The notes: generated from the letters alone by a model not told the origin. Shown: positions 26,582 to 36,026, counted from the stretch's first letter. The stretch is DNA of 64,000 nt from Pseudodesulfovibrio tunisiensis (GCF_022809775.1 NZ_CP094380.1:2331501-2395500), one strand, 5' to 3'. A program made the numbers and translations.

Positions 26582-28837
26582 ATGGCTGAAAAGCTTGGTG
26601 TATACGTTTGTGCAGGCTGTGACATCGGGGCCAATATCGATGTCGAAGCCCTTGCCGAATCCGCGACAAAAGGCAAGCACTCCAGCTACGTGGCCCTGGC
26701 CAAGACCAGCCCGGTGCTCTGCAGCCCCGAAGGCAAGGCCATGATCGAGGCCGACATCGCTGAACACGGTCTGGACGGCGTGGTCTGCTGCGCCTGTTCC
26801 CCCCGCTCCAAGTGGGACGTGTTCAAGTTCGACAAGGCCCAGTGCGAACGCGTGAATCTGCGCGAATTCGCTGTCTGGTCCTTCAAGGACGACAAGAAGA
26901 ACCCCGGACAGCAGGAAGCCATTGCCCGTGACTACATGAACATGGGCATCATCAAACTGTTCAAGAGCAACAATCCCGAACCCGACCTTCCCGAGACCTT
27001 CAAGACGGTCATGGTTCTGGGCGGCGGTTTCACCGGTCTGAACGCTGCGCTCAGCGCCGCCAGCCTCGGCTATGAAGTCGTGCTGGTGGAAAAGGACGAC
27101 CATCTGGGCGGCAAGGCCGCAACCATGTACAAGTCCTTTCCCCTGGAATTCCCCTTCGGCGACAGGATTCAGGACATCGGGCTCGACAAGATCATCGCTG
27201 ACGTTGAGGCCAACGACAAGATCAAGGTCGTGACCGGCGCCACCCTGGAATCCCTTGAAGGTGCTCCGGGCATGTACACTGCCACCGTGGGCGGCGAAAA
27301 GCTGAACATCGGTTCCGTTGTCCTGGCCACCGGCTGGGTTGCGGGCAAGAGCGAATTCCTGGCTCCCCTCGGCTATGGCACCATCGCCAACGTGGTCACT
27401 TCCGCCGAATTCGAGGCCATGGCCTCCAACGGCGGCATCAAGCGGCCCTCCGACGGCAAGACTCCCGAGTCCGTGGCCTTCATCGTGGACACCTCCAAGC
27501 TGATGGAAGGCGTGGATTACACCGCCGTCTGCGAGGAACCCGAAGAAGAGGAAAAGAAGGACGGGGAAGAGGAAGAAAGCTTCCACTACGCGGACAAGGA
27601 ATCCGCCAAGCATCTGGCCTACAGCTCCGAGCTCACCTCTCTGGTGGCCCTGAAGCATGCCAACTATGTGCGCGAACTTGCTCCGGATGCCGTGGCCTAC
27701 GTGGTCTACGATCACATGATGGTCCCGGGCATCAATGAAAAATACTACAAGGCCGCTCAGGACGATCCGGGCGTGATGCTCACCAAGGGCACGGTCACCG
27801 GCGTTGCCGAGGCCGGCAGCTCCGTGGTCATCAAGGCCAAGGAAACCCTGCTGGGTCAGGATGTGGAACTCGTGGCCGACCTCGTCGTGGTGCCCACGGC
27901 CATCGTGCCGACCACTGCGGCCGACCCGACCATGAACTTCGTGTACCGTCAGGGCCCGGCCTTCCCGGACCTCGAACTCTTCGACGGCTACGCGGATTCC
28001 AACTACATCTGCTTCCCGTACGAGACCCGCCGCACCGGCGTGTACGCTGCAGGTTGCGTTCGTCAGCCCATGGGTCTGGGGCTGGCCAAGGAAGATGCCG
28101 CTGGCGCCGCGCTCAAGGCCATCCAGTGCATCGAGTCCTCGAACCGCGGCATGTCCGTGCACCCGCGCTCCGGCGATCTGACCTTCCCCGAGTTCAACTT
28201 CATGCGCTGCACCCAGTGCAAGCGCTGCACCGAGGAATGTCCGTTCGGCGCTCTGGACGATGACGAAAAGGGCACGCCGAAGCCGAACCCGACGCGCTGC
28301 CGCCGCTGCGGCACCTGCATGGGCGCCTGCCCCGAGCGTGTCATCAGCTTCTCCAACTACGGCATCGACCAGATCGGTTCCGCGATCAAGGAAGTACAGG
28401 TCCCGGACAAGATCGACGAAGGCGGCCCGCGCATCATCGTGCTGGCCTGCGAGAACGACGCCTACCCGGCTCTGGACATGGCTGCCATGCGCGGTCGCAA
28501 ATGGAGCCCGTTCGTCCGTTTCCTGCCCGTGCGCTGCCTCGGTTCCGTGAACGCCATCTGGGTGGCCGACGCCATGTCCAAGGGCGTTGACGGCGTGATG
28601 ATGCTCGGCTGCAAGTACGGCGACGACTACCAGTGCCACTTCGTGAAGGGTTCCGAGCTGTGCAACCGCCGCAAGGAAAACATCGCGGAGTCCCTTGGCC
28701 GTCTCGGCGTCGAGCCCGAACGCGTGGAGCAGTACGAAGTCTCCATTGACATGTACGACCAGGTACCCGACCTGATCGATGAGTTCGTCGAGAACATCAC
28801 TACCAACTTCGGCCCCAACCCCTTCAAGGGCTACTAG
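26582..28837 (+). CDS. qmoB: QmoB, HdrA/MvhD-like flavoprotein with two [4Fe-4S] clusters
   Basis: Second flavoprotein of the Qmo complex. The 751-residue protein starts with an HdrA-type N-terminus, then the FAD motif VMVLGGGFTGLNAALSA (about 141-157). A ferredoxin pair CTQCKRCTEECPFG and CRRCGTCMGACPE lies at about 543-587. The C-terminal third resembles MvhD (RIIVLACENDAYPALD ... GVMMLGCKYGDDYQCHF). An acidic insert (EEPEEEEKKDGEEEES, near 318-333) is unusual but in frame. It follows qmoA by three bases. Confidence 0.95.
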   Translation: MAEKLGVYVCAGCDIGANIDVEALAESATKGKHSSYVALAKTSPVLCSPEGKAMIEADIAEHGLDGVVCCACSPRSKWDVFKFDKAQCERVNLREFAVWSFKDDKKNPGQQEAIARDYMNMGIIKLFKSNNPEPDLPETFKTVMVLGGGFTGLNAALSAASLGYEVVLVEKDDHLGGKAATMYKSFPLEFPFGDRIQDIGLDKIIADVEANDKIKVVTGATLESLEGAPGMYTATVGGEKLNIGSVVLATGWVAGKSEFLAPLGYGTIANVVTSAEFEAMASNGGIKRPSDGKTPESVAFIVDTSKLMEGVDYTAVCEEPEEEEKKDGEEEESFHYADKESAKHLAYSSELTSLVALKHANYVRELAPDAVAYVVYDHMMVPGINEKYYKAAQDDPGVMLTKGTVTGVAEAGSSVVIKAKETLLGQDVELVADLVVVPTAIVPTTAADPTMNFVYRQGPAFPDLELFDGYADSNYICFPYETRRTGVYAAGCVRQPMGLGLAKEDAAGAALKAIQCIESSNRGMSVHPRSGDLTFPEFNFMRCTQCKRCTEECPFGALDDDEKGTPKPNPTRCRRCGTCMGACPERVISFSNYGIDQIGSAIKEVQVPDKIDEGGPRIIVLACENDAYPALDMAAMRGRKWSPFVRFLPVRCLGSVNAIWVADAMSKGVDGVMMLGCKYGDDYQCHFVKGSELCNRRKENIAESLGRLGVEPERVEQYEVSIDMYDQVPDLIDEFVENITTNFGPNPFKGY

Positions 28838-28849
28838 GAGGTACGGACC

Positions 28850-30115
28850 ATGTCGAATACCGTCAGGGTTCAACCGGACCTTAAATTTGTCAAAGAGCTC
28901 CAGGAAGTTGGTGGCGCCGACCTCAAGAAGTGCTATCAGTGCGCCACCTGTTCCGTCGTGTGCCCCCTGTCCCCCAAGGACAGCCCCTATCCCCGCAAGG
29001 AGATGGTGTGGGCCCAGTGGGGCTTGAAGGACCGTCTGGTCAACGACATTGACATATGGCTCTGCCACAACTGCGGCACCTGCTCCACGCTGTGCCCGCG
29101 CGGCGCCAAGCCCGGCGACCTGCTGGCCGCCCTGCGCAACATGGCGTACCGCAATCTGGCTCCGCTGCCGATCATCGGCAAGCTCATGAGCTCCTCTTCC
29201 GGCCTGCCCGTGCTGGCCGCGATTCCCGCCATCTTCTACCTGCTGGTGTGGGTGATCATGGCTGGCAAGCTCGGCTCCTTTCTGCCCGAGTTCGCCTTTG
29301 TCGATCACGCCTGGGTTCCTGTCGAGGACGGCATCATCGCCTTCGGCGGCCTGTTCCCCGGCGACTACGTGATCGACCCGCCGTTCATCCTGGCCTTCGT
29401 CTTCATGCTCTGGGGCTTCTATGCAGGCATCCGGAACATGCTGAACGGATTCAAGGCCCAGCCCACGACCTACATTCTGGGCCGCAAGGACGAACCTTCC
29501 TATCTGGCCGCACTCATCGACACCCTGAAGTACGAAGTGCTTCAGCACACCCAGTTCAATGACTGCGCCGAAGATGACGACGACGAAAACGACATCAAGC
29601 GGCCCTTCGGTCACAAGATGCTCATGTACTCCTTCATCGCCCTGCTGGTGGTCACCGGTTTTGTTGCCGCCAACCACTGGGGCGGCTGGTTCTTCAGCCA
29701 GATCGGCATCGATAGCCTCGGCGGCATCCTGTCCGCCATGGGGCACACTCCCATGCCGCTGTACCACCCGATCAAGCTCCTCGCCCTGGTGGGCGCGGGC
29801 CTGATGATCTACGGCCTGATCGTGCTGACCAAGCGCCGGACCAATCTGGACCAGGCCAAGCAGGGCTCCAGCTGGTACGACTGGTATCTGCTGACCCTGA
29901 TCTGGGTCGTCGCCGGTACCGGCATCGGCGCCATGATCTTCCGTCTGGTGCACGCCAAGATTCTGGCCTATCCGACCTATTACGTGCATCTGATCGCGGT
30001 CTTCATGCTGATCGCGTACCTGCCGTGGTCCAAGCTGGGCCACGTGGTGTACAGGACCGCGGCTCTGGCATACGCCAAGAAGATCGGCCGCATTCCCATG
30101 GGCAACGCCAAATAG
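28850..30115 (+). CDS. qmoC: QmoC, membrane subunit with HdrC and cytochrome b-like domains
   Basis: Quinone-interacting membrane subunit. Of its 421 residues, the N-terminal part is HdrC-like, with CYQCATCSVVCPLS (near 25-38) and CHNCGTCSTLCPRG (near 75-88) for two [4Fe-4S] clusters. About six membrane helices of the HdrE/NarI cytochrome b type follow from residue 118, with histidines suited to heme ligation. GAGGTACGG precedes the ATG. It completes the canonical qmoABC order downstream of aprBA. Confidence 0.95.
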   Translation: MSNTVRVQPDLKFVKELQEVGGADLKKCYQCATCSVVCPLSPKDSPYPRKEMVWAQWGLKDRLVNDIDIWLCHNCGTCSTLCPRGAKPGDLLAALRNMAYRNLAPLPIIGKLMSSSSGLPVLAAIPAIFYLLVWVIMAGKLGSFLPEFAFVDHAWVPVEDGIIAFGGLFPGDYVIDPPFILAFVFMLWGFYAGIRNMLNGFKAQPTTYILGRKDEPSYLAALIDTLKYEVLQHTQFNDCAEDDDDENDIKRPFGHKMLMYSFIALLVVTGFVAANHWGGWFFSQIGIDSLGGILSAMGHTPMPLYHPIKLLALVGAGLMIYGLIVLTKRRTNLDQAKQGSSWYDWYLLTLIWVVAGTGIGAMIFRLVHAKILAYPTYYVHLIAVFMLIAYLPWSKLGHVVYRTAALAYAKKIGRIPMGNAK

Positions 30116-30167
30116 GCAGCCTGGGTGGACTAACCAAACGAAGAGTACCTTTTTAAGGAGGCATACA

Positions 30168-30818
30168 ATGGCTGAAGCTAAGGTTTTCCCGATGAACACG
30201 TTCGTGTCTGTTCTGCGTGGCGAAGCCGCTGACCAGAATCAGCTCGACATGCTGGCATACATCACCCAGGCCGAAACCATCGACACCGACTTCGCCGCCG
30301 TGGCGCAGGCGCTGTCCAAGGCCTGGATTTACGAACAGGAACCCGCTCTGACCAAATACGCCGAAGGCGACATCGCCAAGCTCGGCAATCAGGTCAAGAT
30401 CGACGCCCTGCCCGAAGGTGAGGCCGAACGCGCCAAGACCGTTCTGGAAGTTCTGGCCGCTCTCAAGGCCGAGAACGCGGAACTCAAAGCCGCCAACGCC
30501 AAGCTGACCGAGGAAAAGGAAGCCCTGACCAAGGAACTTGATCCGCTCAAGGCCAAGGTCAAGACCTTTGACGCAGCCAACAAGGCCGGTCAGAAGCAGA
30601 TCACCGTGGCTTCCTCCAAGATCGACGAGATGACCAAAAAGCTCAACGAGCTGTCCGACGAAGTCGAACGCATCAAGAAGGAAGGCGTGGTCGTGGCCGG
30701 TGTTGCCGGTGAAGCTGGCGCTGCTGGCGACGCCCCCGGCGATGCCCCGGACACCGGCGGTGAACCCGAAGCCGATTTCGGTTTCGGCTCCAACCCCTTT
30801 GCCGACTCCAGCTGGTAG
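30168..30818 (+). CDS. qmoD: QmoD-like accessory protein, coiled coil
   Basis: 216 residues. Residues about 5-85 form a compact helical domain. About 95-180 is a long charged coiled coil (repeats of AELKAANAKLTEEKEALTKE type). The tail is Gly/Ala/Pro-rich and ends FGFGSNPFADSSW. It is the promoter-distal gene behind qmoABC, the place of DVU0851 (QmoD) in D. vulgaris, whose precise role is unsettled. AAGGAGGCATACA precedes the ATG. No membrane segment, so it is probably a cytoplasmic partner of Qmo or Apr. Confidence 0.85.
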   Translation: MAEAKVFPMNTFVSVLRGEAADQNQLDMLAYITQAETIDTDFAAVAQALSKAWIYEQEPALTKYAEGDIAKLGNQVKIDALPEGEAERAKTVLEVLAALKAENAELKAANAKLTEEKEALTKELDPLKAKVKTFDAANKAGQKQITVASSKIDEMTKKLNELSDEVERIKKEGVVVAGVAGEAGAAGDAPGDAPDTGGEPEADFGFGSNPFADSSW

Positions 30819-30842
30819 ACAGCAAAGGCGCAAAGCATACAC

Positions 30843-30872
30843 AAGGCCCCTGCTCCGGCAGGGGCCTTTTTG
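30843..30872 (+). terminator. Rho-independent terminator of the qmo operon
   Basis: A perfect 10-bp stem AGGCCCCTGC/GCAGGGGCCT, TCCG loop and five Ts, 25 bases after qmoD. Confidence 0.93.
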
Positions 30873-30881
30873 TTTGGGCAG

Positions 30882-32067
30882 CCCCACCTCTTCAGGGCGC
30901 GTCGCCGCGCCGTCTTTTCCGTGCCATCCTGCTTGGGGAGGGTTTCGCCCTTCCCGGGCGAGTTCATTTTTTTGTTGAGGCAAAAAAATAAACGAAAAAA
31001 AAGCCTCTACGCACTGTGCTCCCGACTCCCTCGGGCAGGAACCAGTAGCGCCCTCCCGCCGGACGATTGCGACGTTTCCTGCGGAAACCGCATCGCCCCG
31101 GCTTCGGTCGCTTCAACTGGTTCCAAGCCCTCGCGAGCCGAAATCCGATCTGAGTAAGGAATACTGTTCCAGATGTGATAAGTCGCCTCGGCTCCACCAA
31201 GCTCCCCCAGCCCAACCAACTCTCCACCGTTTCCCTTTGATCAAGGCTTCCGTTCCTGCGGCGAACGCACGAAAGTTCAGCCTTGATCAAGTAGGAAACG
31301 CGCACGGCCGGGGCGGTCCCAAAAGGCGGCTTTTGCCAACTTTTACCCGCCTTGGCGTAAAAGTTGGTCGCCCGAGAAGGGCGAAATCCTTACCTTGCAG
31401 GATGGCGCGCAGTCTACGGCGAATTGCTTCTCCCGGCACGGCCCGCCAAGCTGGCACGGCCCCACCTCTTCAGGGCGCGTAGCCGCGCCGTCTTTTCCGT
31501 GCCATCCTGCAAGGTAAGGATTTCGCCCTTTCCGGGCGAGTTCATTTTTTTGTTGGGGCAAAAAAATAAACGAAAAAAAAGCCCCTTTGCACTGTGCTCC
31601 CGACTCCCTCGGGCAGGAACCAGTAGCGCCCTTTCGCCGGGCGATTGCGACGTTTCCTGCGGAAACCGCATCGCCCCGACTTCGGTCGCTTCGACTGATT
31701 CCAAGCCCTCGCGAGCCGAAATCCGATCTGAGTAAGGAATACTGTTCCAGATGTGATAAGTCGCCTCGACCCAACCAAGCTCCCTCGGCCTAACCACCTT
31801 CCACCGTTTCCCATTGATCAAGGCTTCCGTTCCTGCGGCGAACGCACGAAAGTTCAGCCTTGATCAAGTAGGAAACGCGCACGGCTGTGGCGGTCCCAAA
31901 AGGCGGCTTTTGCCAACTTTTACCCGCCTTGGCGTAAAAGTTGGTCGCCCGAGAAGGGCGAAATCTTCCCTTATCAAGATGGCGCGCAGTCTACGGCGAA
32001 TTGTTTCGCCCGGCACGGCTGGCCAAGCTGGCACAGCCCCACCTCTTCAGGGCGCGTAGCCGCGCCG
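30882..32067. repeat. Tandem 578-bp repeat (two full units and the start of a third), non-coding
   Basis: Unit 1 spans 30882-31459, unit 2 spans 31460-32036, and 32037-32067 repeats the first 31 bases before the match ends. By eye the units agree at well over nine in ten positions. Each unit contains a [GA]GGGC/GCCC[TC]-type hairpin around an A-rich loop, a TTGATCAAGGCT...AGCCTTGATCAA pair and CCAACTTTTAC/GTAAAAGTTGG (31336-31367 in unit 1). A 28-bp inverted repeat crosses the unit junction. Several short frames run through it but none has a ribosome site or known motif. Confidence 0.9.
31379..31528. repeat. Perfect 28-bp inverted repeat across the tandem-unit junction
   Basis: The arm at 31379-31406 and the arm at 31501-31528 are exact reverse complements, 94 bases apart. 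The corresponding arms at 30923-30950 and 31956-31983, which have no nearby partner, have drifted to related but different sequences. Confidence 0.9.
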
Positions 32068-32093
32068 CTCCCCCTTTGCCGCAGGCAAAAAGA

Positions 32094-32124
32094 ACAAAAA
32101 AAGCGGCCCCGCAAGGGACCGCTT
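32094..32124 (-). terminator. Rho-independent terminator of the nucleotidyltransferase-like gene
   Basis: A 10-bp stem with one wobble (AAGCGGCCCC / GGGACCGCTT), GCAA loop and a run of Ts in the minus direction, 27 bases after the stop at 32152. Confidence 0.85.
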
Positions 32125-32151
32125 CCGAATCTTCAACTATTGAGGCGAAGC

Positions 32152-33474
32152 CTAGAAGTGCTTTGCCACCTGCTTGACATACGCGATGGCCTGGTCCTCG
32201 TTGGACACGTCATCACTGATCTGTGCTCGCAGCAGGGATTCTCGGATCGCGCCGACCGAAGGGCCGGGCTTGAGGCCGGTGTACTGCATGATCTGATTGC
32301 CGTCGAGGAAGGGCTCGATGTCCTCCTGCGGGATATCGGCACGCTCGGCCATCTTGAGATTGTGGTTGTATTCGCGCCACGAACCGTCGCGAGCCTTGAT
32401 GTCCGCACGCACCATTTCCATGATGCGCGGATATTCATCGTGACTCTTGAGACGACGAATGCCCTTGTCGGTGAGCATGAAATGGGGCCGCATGTGGTTG
32501 CGGACCAGATCGCACACCAGATCGATATCCTCGGCGGAAAAGCTCAGGCGGCGCAGAATCTTGCGCGAGACCTTGGCGCCGACACGGTGATGCTGAAGGA
32601 AATGCCATTCCTCACCGTAGTATTCCGCAGTGTACAGCTTGCCCACGTCATGGAACAGACACGCCACCGTGCCCTTCCAGTCGTACGGCAACTCCTCGGG
32701 ATAGCGTTTCATCACGTCGAAGGTGTGGGCGAGCACGGTTTCCTCGCCTGCTTCGGGATTCCTGATCTGCTTGATGCGGGACAGGGCCGCGATTTCCGGG
32801 ATCAGGCCGTGCAGCAGCATGGAGTCGAAGAGCAGCTGGAAGAACTTCCACATGGATTCGGCTTCGACCTTGCGCCACTCGTCCAGAAAATCCGGCATGG
32901 GCACATAATCCAGAACGCGACGGGCGTTGCGCACAATGGCGATCCAGGTATTGGCCTCGATCTGCTTGTCGTAATTGGCAGCGAACCGCAGGGCGCGGTA
33001 GGCAAGGGAATAGTCCTTGCGCAGGGCCTGATCCGGAATGCCCTTGAACTGGATCATGCCGTCCTCGAATCCCGCAAAGTCCGCATAGGCGTCCTTGGCC
33101 TTGGGGATGTAGGGGCAGACGGCGGACAGGGGAATGTCCCCGCGCCGTTCCAGCCGCTTGAGCATTCTGGGGGTCATGATGGAAACGGCCTCTTCGGTAT
33201 ACGAGGCGTCGTCCACGTCGGCGGGGTAGAAGAAGTAGGTGACCCCGCCTTCCTTGAGGGTTCCCAGCAGGGACTTGTCCGCGGAAGGTTCCAGATTGGG
33301 AAAGTATTTCTGAAGCTCGGACAGCCCCGCTTCGGTGCAGATGTCCAGCTCCTGCTCATTACCGGATTCGTCCAGGGTCAGTTCCTGGAGCCGGGCATTC
33401 ACCACGTAGGCATCGTACCCGTTGCGCATGATGGTTTTGCAGAAACCAACGGCATCCTTGAAAGGCTGACTCAT
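32152..33474 (-). CDS. HD-domain protein of the tRNA nucleotidyltransferase / poly(A) polymerase family
   Basis: 440 residues. An N-terminal nucleotidyltransferase-like domain (about 1-150) is followed by an RNA-binding helical part and an HD phosphohydrolase domain (HTFDVMKR ... CLFHDVGKLYTAEYYG, near 250-285). In the usual CCA-adding enzyme the N-terminus shows GGxVRD and DxD. Here the matching stretch reads YVVNARLQEL and ELDICT, so the glycines, the Arg-Asp pair and one carboxylate are changed. The HD motif is intact. The ATG at 33474 follows GGGAGATGAC. It may be a degenerate CCA enzyme or act on another nucleotide. Confidence 0.8.
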   Translation of the reverse strand: MSQPFKDAVGFCKTIMRNGYDAYVVNARLQELTLDESGNEQELDICTEAGLSELQKYFPNLEPSADKSLLGTLKEGGVTYFFYPADVDDASYTEEAVSIMTPRMLKRLERRGDIPLSAVCPYIPKAKDAYADFAGFEDGMIQFKGIPDQALRKDYSLAYRALRFAANYDKQIEANTWIAIVRNARRVLDYVPMPDFLDEWRKVEAESMWKFFQLLFDSMLLHGLIPEIAALSRIKQIRNPEAGEETVLAHTFDVMKRYPEELPYDWKGTVACLFHDVGKLYTAEYYGEEWHFLQHHRVGAKVSRKILRRLSFSAEDIDLVCDLVRNHMRPHFMLTDKGIRRLKSHDEYPRIMEMVRADIKARDGSWREYNHNLKMAERADIPQEDIEPFLDGNQIMQYTGLKPGPSVGAIRESLLRAQISDDVSNEDQAIAYVKQVAKHF

Positions 33475-33545
33475 GTCATCTCCCGTTTGGGTAAGTATAT
33501 CCTGTATGTATAAACCGTTGCGGCATTCGATACGCCACCTGTGGT

Positions 33546-34829
33546 TTATACAATTTTTTTCCCACGAAGGAAATGGGTTTTGACCCGGCCTTTGCGGACG
33601 GAACCGAGCAGCGGCGTGTTTCTGCCCTTGGAATGCAGGGTCTCGGCAGACACGGTCCATTCCTCATCCGGATCGAACAGAAAGAAGTCTGCGGGATCAC
33701 CGGGTTGGAAACGATTCATCGGCAGATCGAATATCTCGCACGGCCGGGTGACCCAGGCGCGGAAAAACGCCTCTTCGGCAAGCGCGCCGTCCTGCACGAG
33801 TTCCCACGTCACGGACAGAGCCGTATCCAGCCCGGTGATGCCGCACGGAGCCACGTCGAATTCGGTTTCCTTTTCGTAATTCGCATGGGGCGCGTGATCC
33901 GTGGCCAGAATGTCGATGGTGCCGTCGTTCACGGCCTGAATCATGGCGAGCCGATCCGCCTCGGTGCGCAGGGGCGGATTCACCTTGGCATTGGTGTCGT
34001 ACTCGTTTTCCTCGCGCTCGAGAAAGTTTTCGGTAAGTATCAGGTAATGCGGCGCGGTTTCGGCCGTGACCTTGACCCCGCGCTCCTTGGCCGCCCGGAT
34101 CAGATCAAGGGACTTGATGCAGGAGATGTGGGCCAGATGAATGGGGATGTCCAGATACTCGGCCAGCAGGATGTCCCGGGCCACCTGAAGGGCCTCGGCC
34201 ACGTCCGGTTGCGCGGGCAGCCCCAGTCGGCTGGAAACCTCGCCCTCGTTGATGCCTGCGGCAACGCCAAGATACGGGTCCTCGCAATGATCGATCACGG
34301 GCTTGCCCCAGTCCGAGGAGTATTCCACGGCCCTGCGGAACAATTCAGTGGATTTCACGGGCACGCCGTCATTGGAAAAGGCCACGCACCCGGCCCGGGC
34401 CAGTTCGGCCATGGGCGCGAGTTCCTCGCCCTTCAGCCCCTTGGTGAGCGCGCCGATGGGATACAGCCTCGGTCCGTTGGGCCATGCCTTGCGCGCCTTG
34501 TCCAGCATGAAATCGGTCACGGAATCAGTGTCGTTCACGGGTCTGGTGTTGGCCATGCACATGATGTTGCCGAACCCGCCCCATGCCGCAGCACGCAGCC
34601 CGGACTCGATGTCTTCCTTGTACTCGAAGCCCGGCTCGCGCAGATGGGTGTGCGCATCGGTCATGCTCGGCATGAGCTGAAGCCCGAACGCCTCCTCGAC
34701 CCGAGCGTCGCCCGTGTCCAGCTCGGCTTTGGAATCGGCCAGTTCCACAATTCTGCCCTTGGACACGAACACGTCCACGTCCCTGCCCTGCCACTTGGCC
34801 CTGCGGACCACGAGATCGATCTTCGCCAT
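33546..34829 (-). CDS. pyrC: Dihydroorotase, class I
   Basis: Cyclises carbamoyl aspartate to dihydroorotate in pyrimidine synthesis. The 427-residue protein has the metal-binding TDAHTHLREPGFEYKED (His60 and His62), APHYLILTEN, and ATDHAPH near 303. The length and LREPG motif put it in class I, which includes enzymes and PyrB-associated pseudo-dihydroorotases. The visible metal ligands argue for activity. The ATG at 34829 follows GGAGACAAGACT. It lies 96 bases downstream of pyrB on the same strand. Confidence 0.93.
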   Translation of the reverse strand: MAKIDLVVRRAKWQGRDVDVFVSKGRIVELADSKAELDTGDARVEEAFGLQLMPSMTDAHTHLREPGFEYKEDIESGLRAAAWGGFGNIMCMANTRPVNDTDSVTDFMLDKARKAWPNGPRLYPIGALTKGLKGEELAPMAELARAGCVAFSNDGVPVKSTELFRRAVEYSSDWGKPVIDHCEDPYLGVAAGINEGEVSSRLGLPAQPDVAEALQVARDILLAEYLDIPIHLAHISCIKSLDLIRAAKERGVKVTAETAPHYLILTENFLEREENEYDTNAKVNPPLRTEADRLAMIQAVNDGTIDILATDHAPHANYEKETEFDVAPCGITGLDTALSVTWELVQDGALAEEAFFRAWVTRPCEIFDLPMNRFQPGDPADFFLFDPDEEWTVSAETLHSKGRNTPLLGSVRKGRVKTHFLRGKKIV

Positions 34830-34925
34830 AGTCTTGTCTCCACGATTCGGCCCGAATGAGCCGATTTGCATCCGAAAAATTCGTTTCCTGCCAGCCCTGT
34901 CCCCATTGTCCGGGACGACCAGCCG

Positions 34926-35855
34926 CTATTCCTCGCCCTTGCGGGTCATGTGCAGAAAGAGCACGGCCATGCGCGTGGCAACGCCGCTTGCCACCTGATC
35001 CAGAATCAGGGACTGGGCACAGTCCGCCACGTCCGAGCTGATCTCCACGCCCCGGTTCAGGGGGCCGGGATGCATGATGCGCACATCCGGAGCCGCCATT
35101 TCCAGATGCCGCGCGGACAGGCCGTAGGTACGGGCATATTCGCGCAGATCGGGAAGCAGACCGTCGTGCTGGCGTTCGAGCTGAAGACGCAGACACATGA
35201 CCACGTCCACGCCCTTCACCGCCTCGTCCAGATCGGAATACACGGTCGCAGGCCAGCTCTTCACGGCCGGGGGAAGCAGGGTGCGCGGTCCGCAGAGCCG
35301 GACCTTGGCCCCGAGCTTGTTGAAGAGATGCACGTTGGAACGGGCCACGCGGCTGTGCGCGATATCCCCGAGAATGAGCACGGTGCGCCCGGCCACGTCG
35401 CCCCATTCCTGATGCAGGGTAAAGCCGTCCAGCAGGGCCTGCGTGGGATGCGCATGCCTGCCGTCGCCCGCATTGATCACAGCGCAGTCGAGCCGATCCG
35501 CCATGAACCGGGCCGCGCCGCTGCACCAGTGCCGGATCACGATGGCGTCCGGGGCCATGGCCTGAAGCGTCAGGGCCGTATCCTTGAGCGTCTCGCCCTT
35601 TTGCAGGCTGGACGAACTCTTGGCCAGGGAAAAGGTGTCCGCTGAAAGCCGCTTGCCCGCCACGTCGAAACTGGTTTTGGTCCGAGTGCTGGGTTCCGCG
35701 AAAAACAGCACCACGCTGCGACCGCGCAAGGTGGGCACCTTTTTCACGGGCCGCTCGTTGATCTCCTGAAACCGCGCTGCGGTCTCGAAGATCGCCATGA
35801 CCTCGGACTGGGAAAGCTGGGAAACGTCAAGCAGGTCCTTGTGTCGCCATTTCAT
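34926..35855 (-). CDS. pyrB: Aspartate carbamoyltransferase catalytic subunit
   Basis: Condenses carbamoyl phosphate and aspartate. The 309-residue protein has the carbamoyl-phosphate motif [13 protein letters not shown] (about 51-63), [24 protein letters not shown] (near 136-147) and [10 protein letters not shown] near the C-terminus. GGAGGCAAGACCAT precedes the ATG at 35855. A long upstream frame is non-homologous. No regulatory subunit gene (pyrI) is adjacent, as is usual in this group. Confidence 0.95.
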   Translation of the reverse strand: MKWRHKDLLDVSQLSQSEVMAIFETAARFQEINERPVKKVPTLRGRSVVLFFAEPSTRTKTSFDVAGKRLSADTFSLAKSSSSLQKGETLKDTALTLQAMAPDAIVIRHWCSGAARFMADRLDCAVINAGDGRHAHPTQALLDGFTLHQEWGDVAGRTVLILGDIAHSRVARSNVHLFNKLGAKVRLCGPRTLLPPAVKSWPATVYSDLDEAVKGVDVVMCLRLQLERQHDGLLPDLREYARTYGLSARHLEMAAPDVRIMHPGPLNRGVEISSDVADCAQSLILDQVASGVATRMAVLFLHMTRKGEE

Positions 35856-35982
35856 ATGGTCTTGCCTCCGGCTCCCGGGCATTCGGCCCGGGGTTCTCCT
35901 ATGCTGTTTTCCGCGCGCCGCAGACCCCGCAGGCTCTGCTGGCGGTATACAATATCCATGACTCCATGTCCGCACCGCGCGC

Positions 35983-36026
35983 AAAAAAAACGGAAAAGGC
36001 GCCGCTTCCGGCAATGCCCTTTCCGT
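35983..36026 (-). terminator. Rho-independent terminator of the amidohydrolase gene
   Basis: On the minus strand the outer stem ACGGAAAGG...CCTTTTCCGT closes around an inner GC-rich part and is followed by eight Ts, 24 bases after the stop at 36051. Confidence 0.85.

Noticed and set aside
23171..30199. A 2342-codon open frame on the minus strand across aprA and qmoABC
   Set aside because: It is antisense to seven well-identified genes whose strong third-position C/G bias removes stop codons from the opposite strand. No ribosome site and no recognisable domain.
31237..32059. Two 81-codon plus-strand frames, almost identical, in the tandem repeat (31237-31482 and 31814-32059), and several overlapping minus-strand frames
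   Set aside because: Each starts with TTG inside a palindrome, has no ribosome site, and owes its similarity to DNA duplication. DNA-level pairing explains the sequence better than coding.
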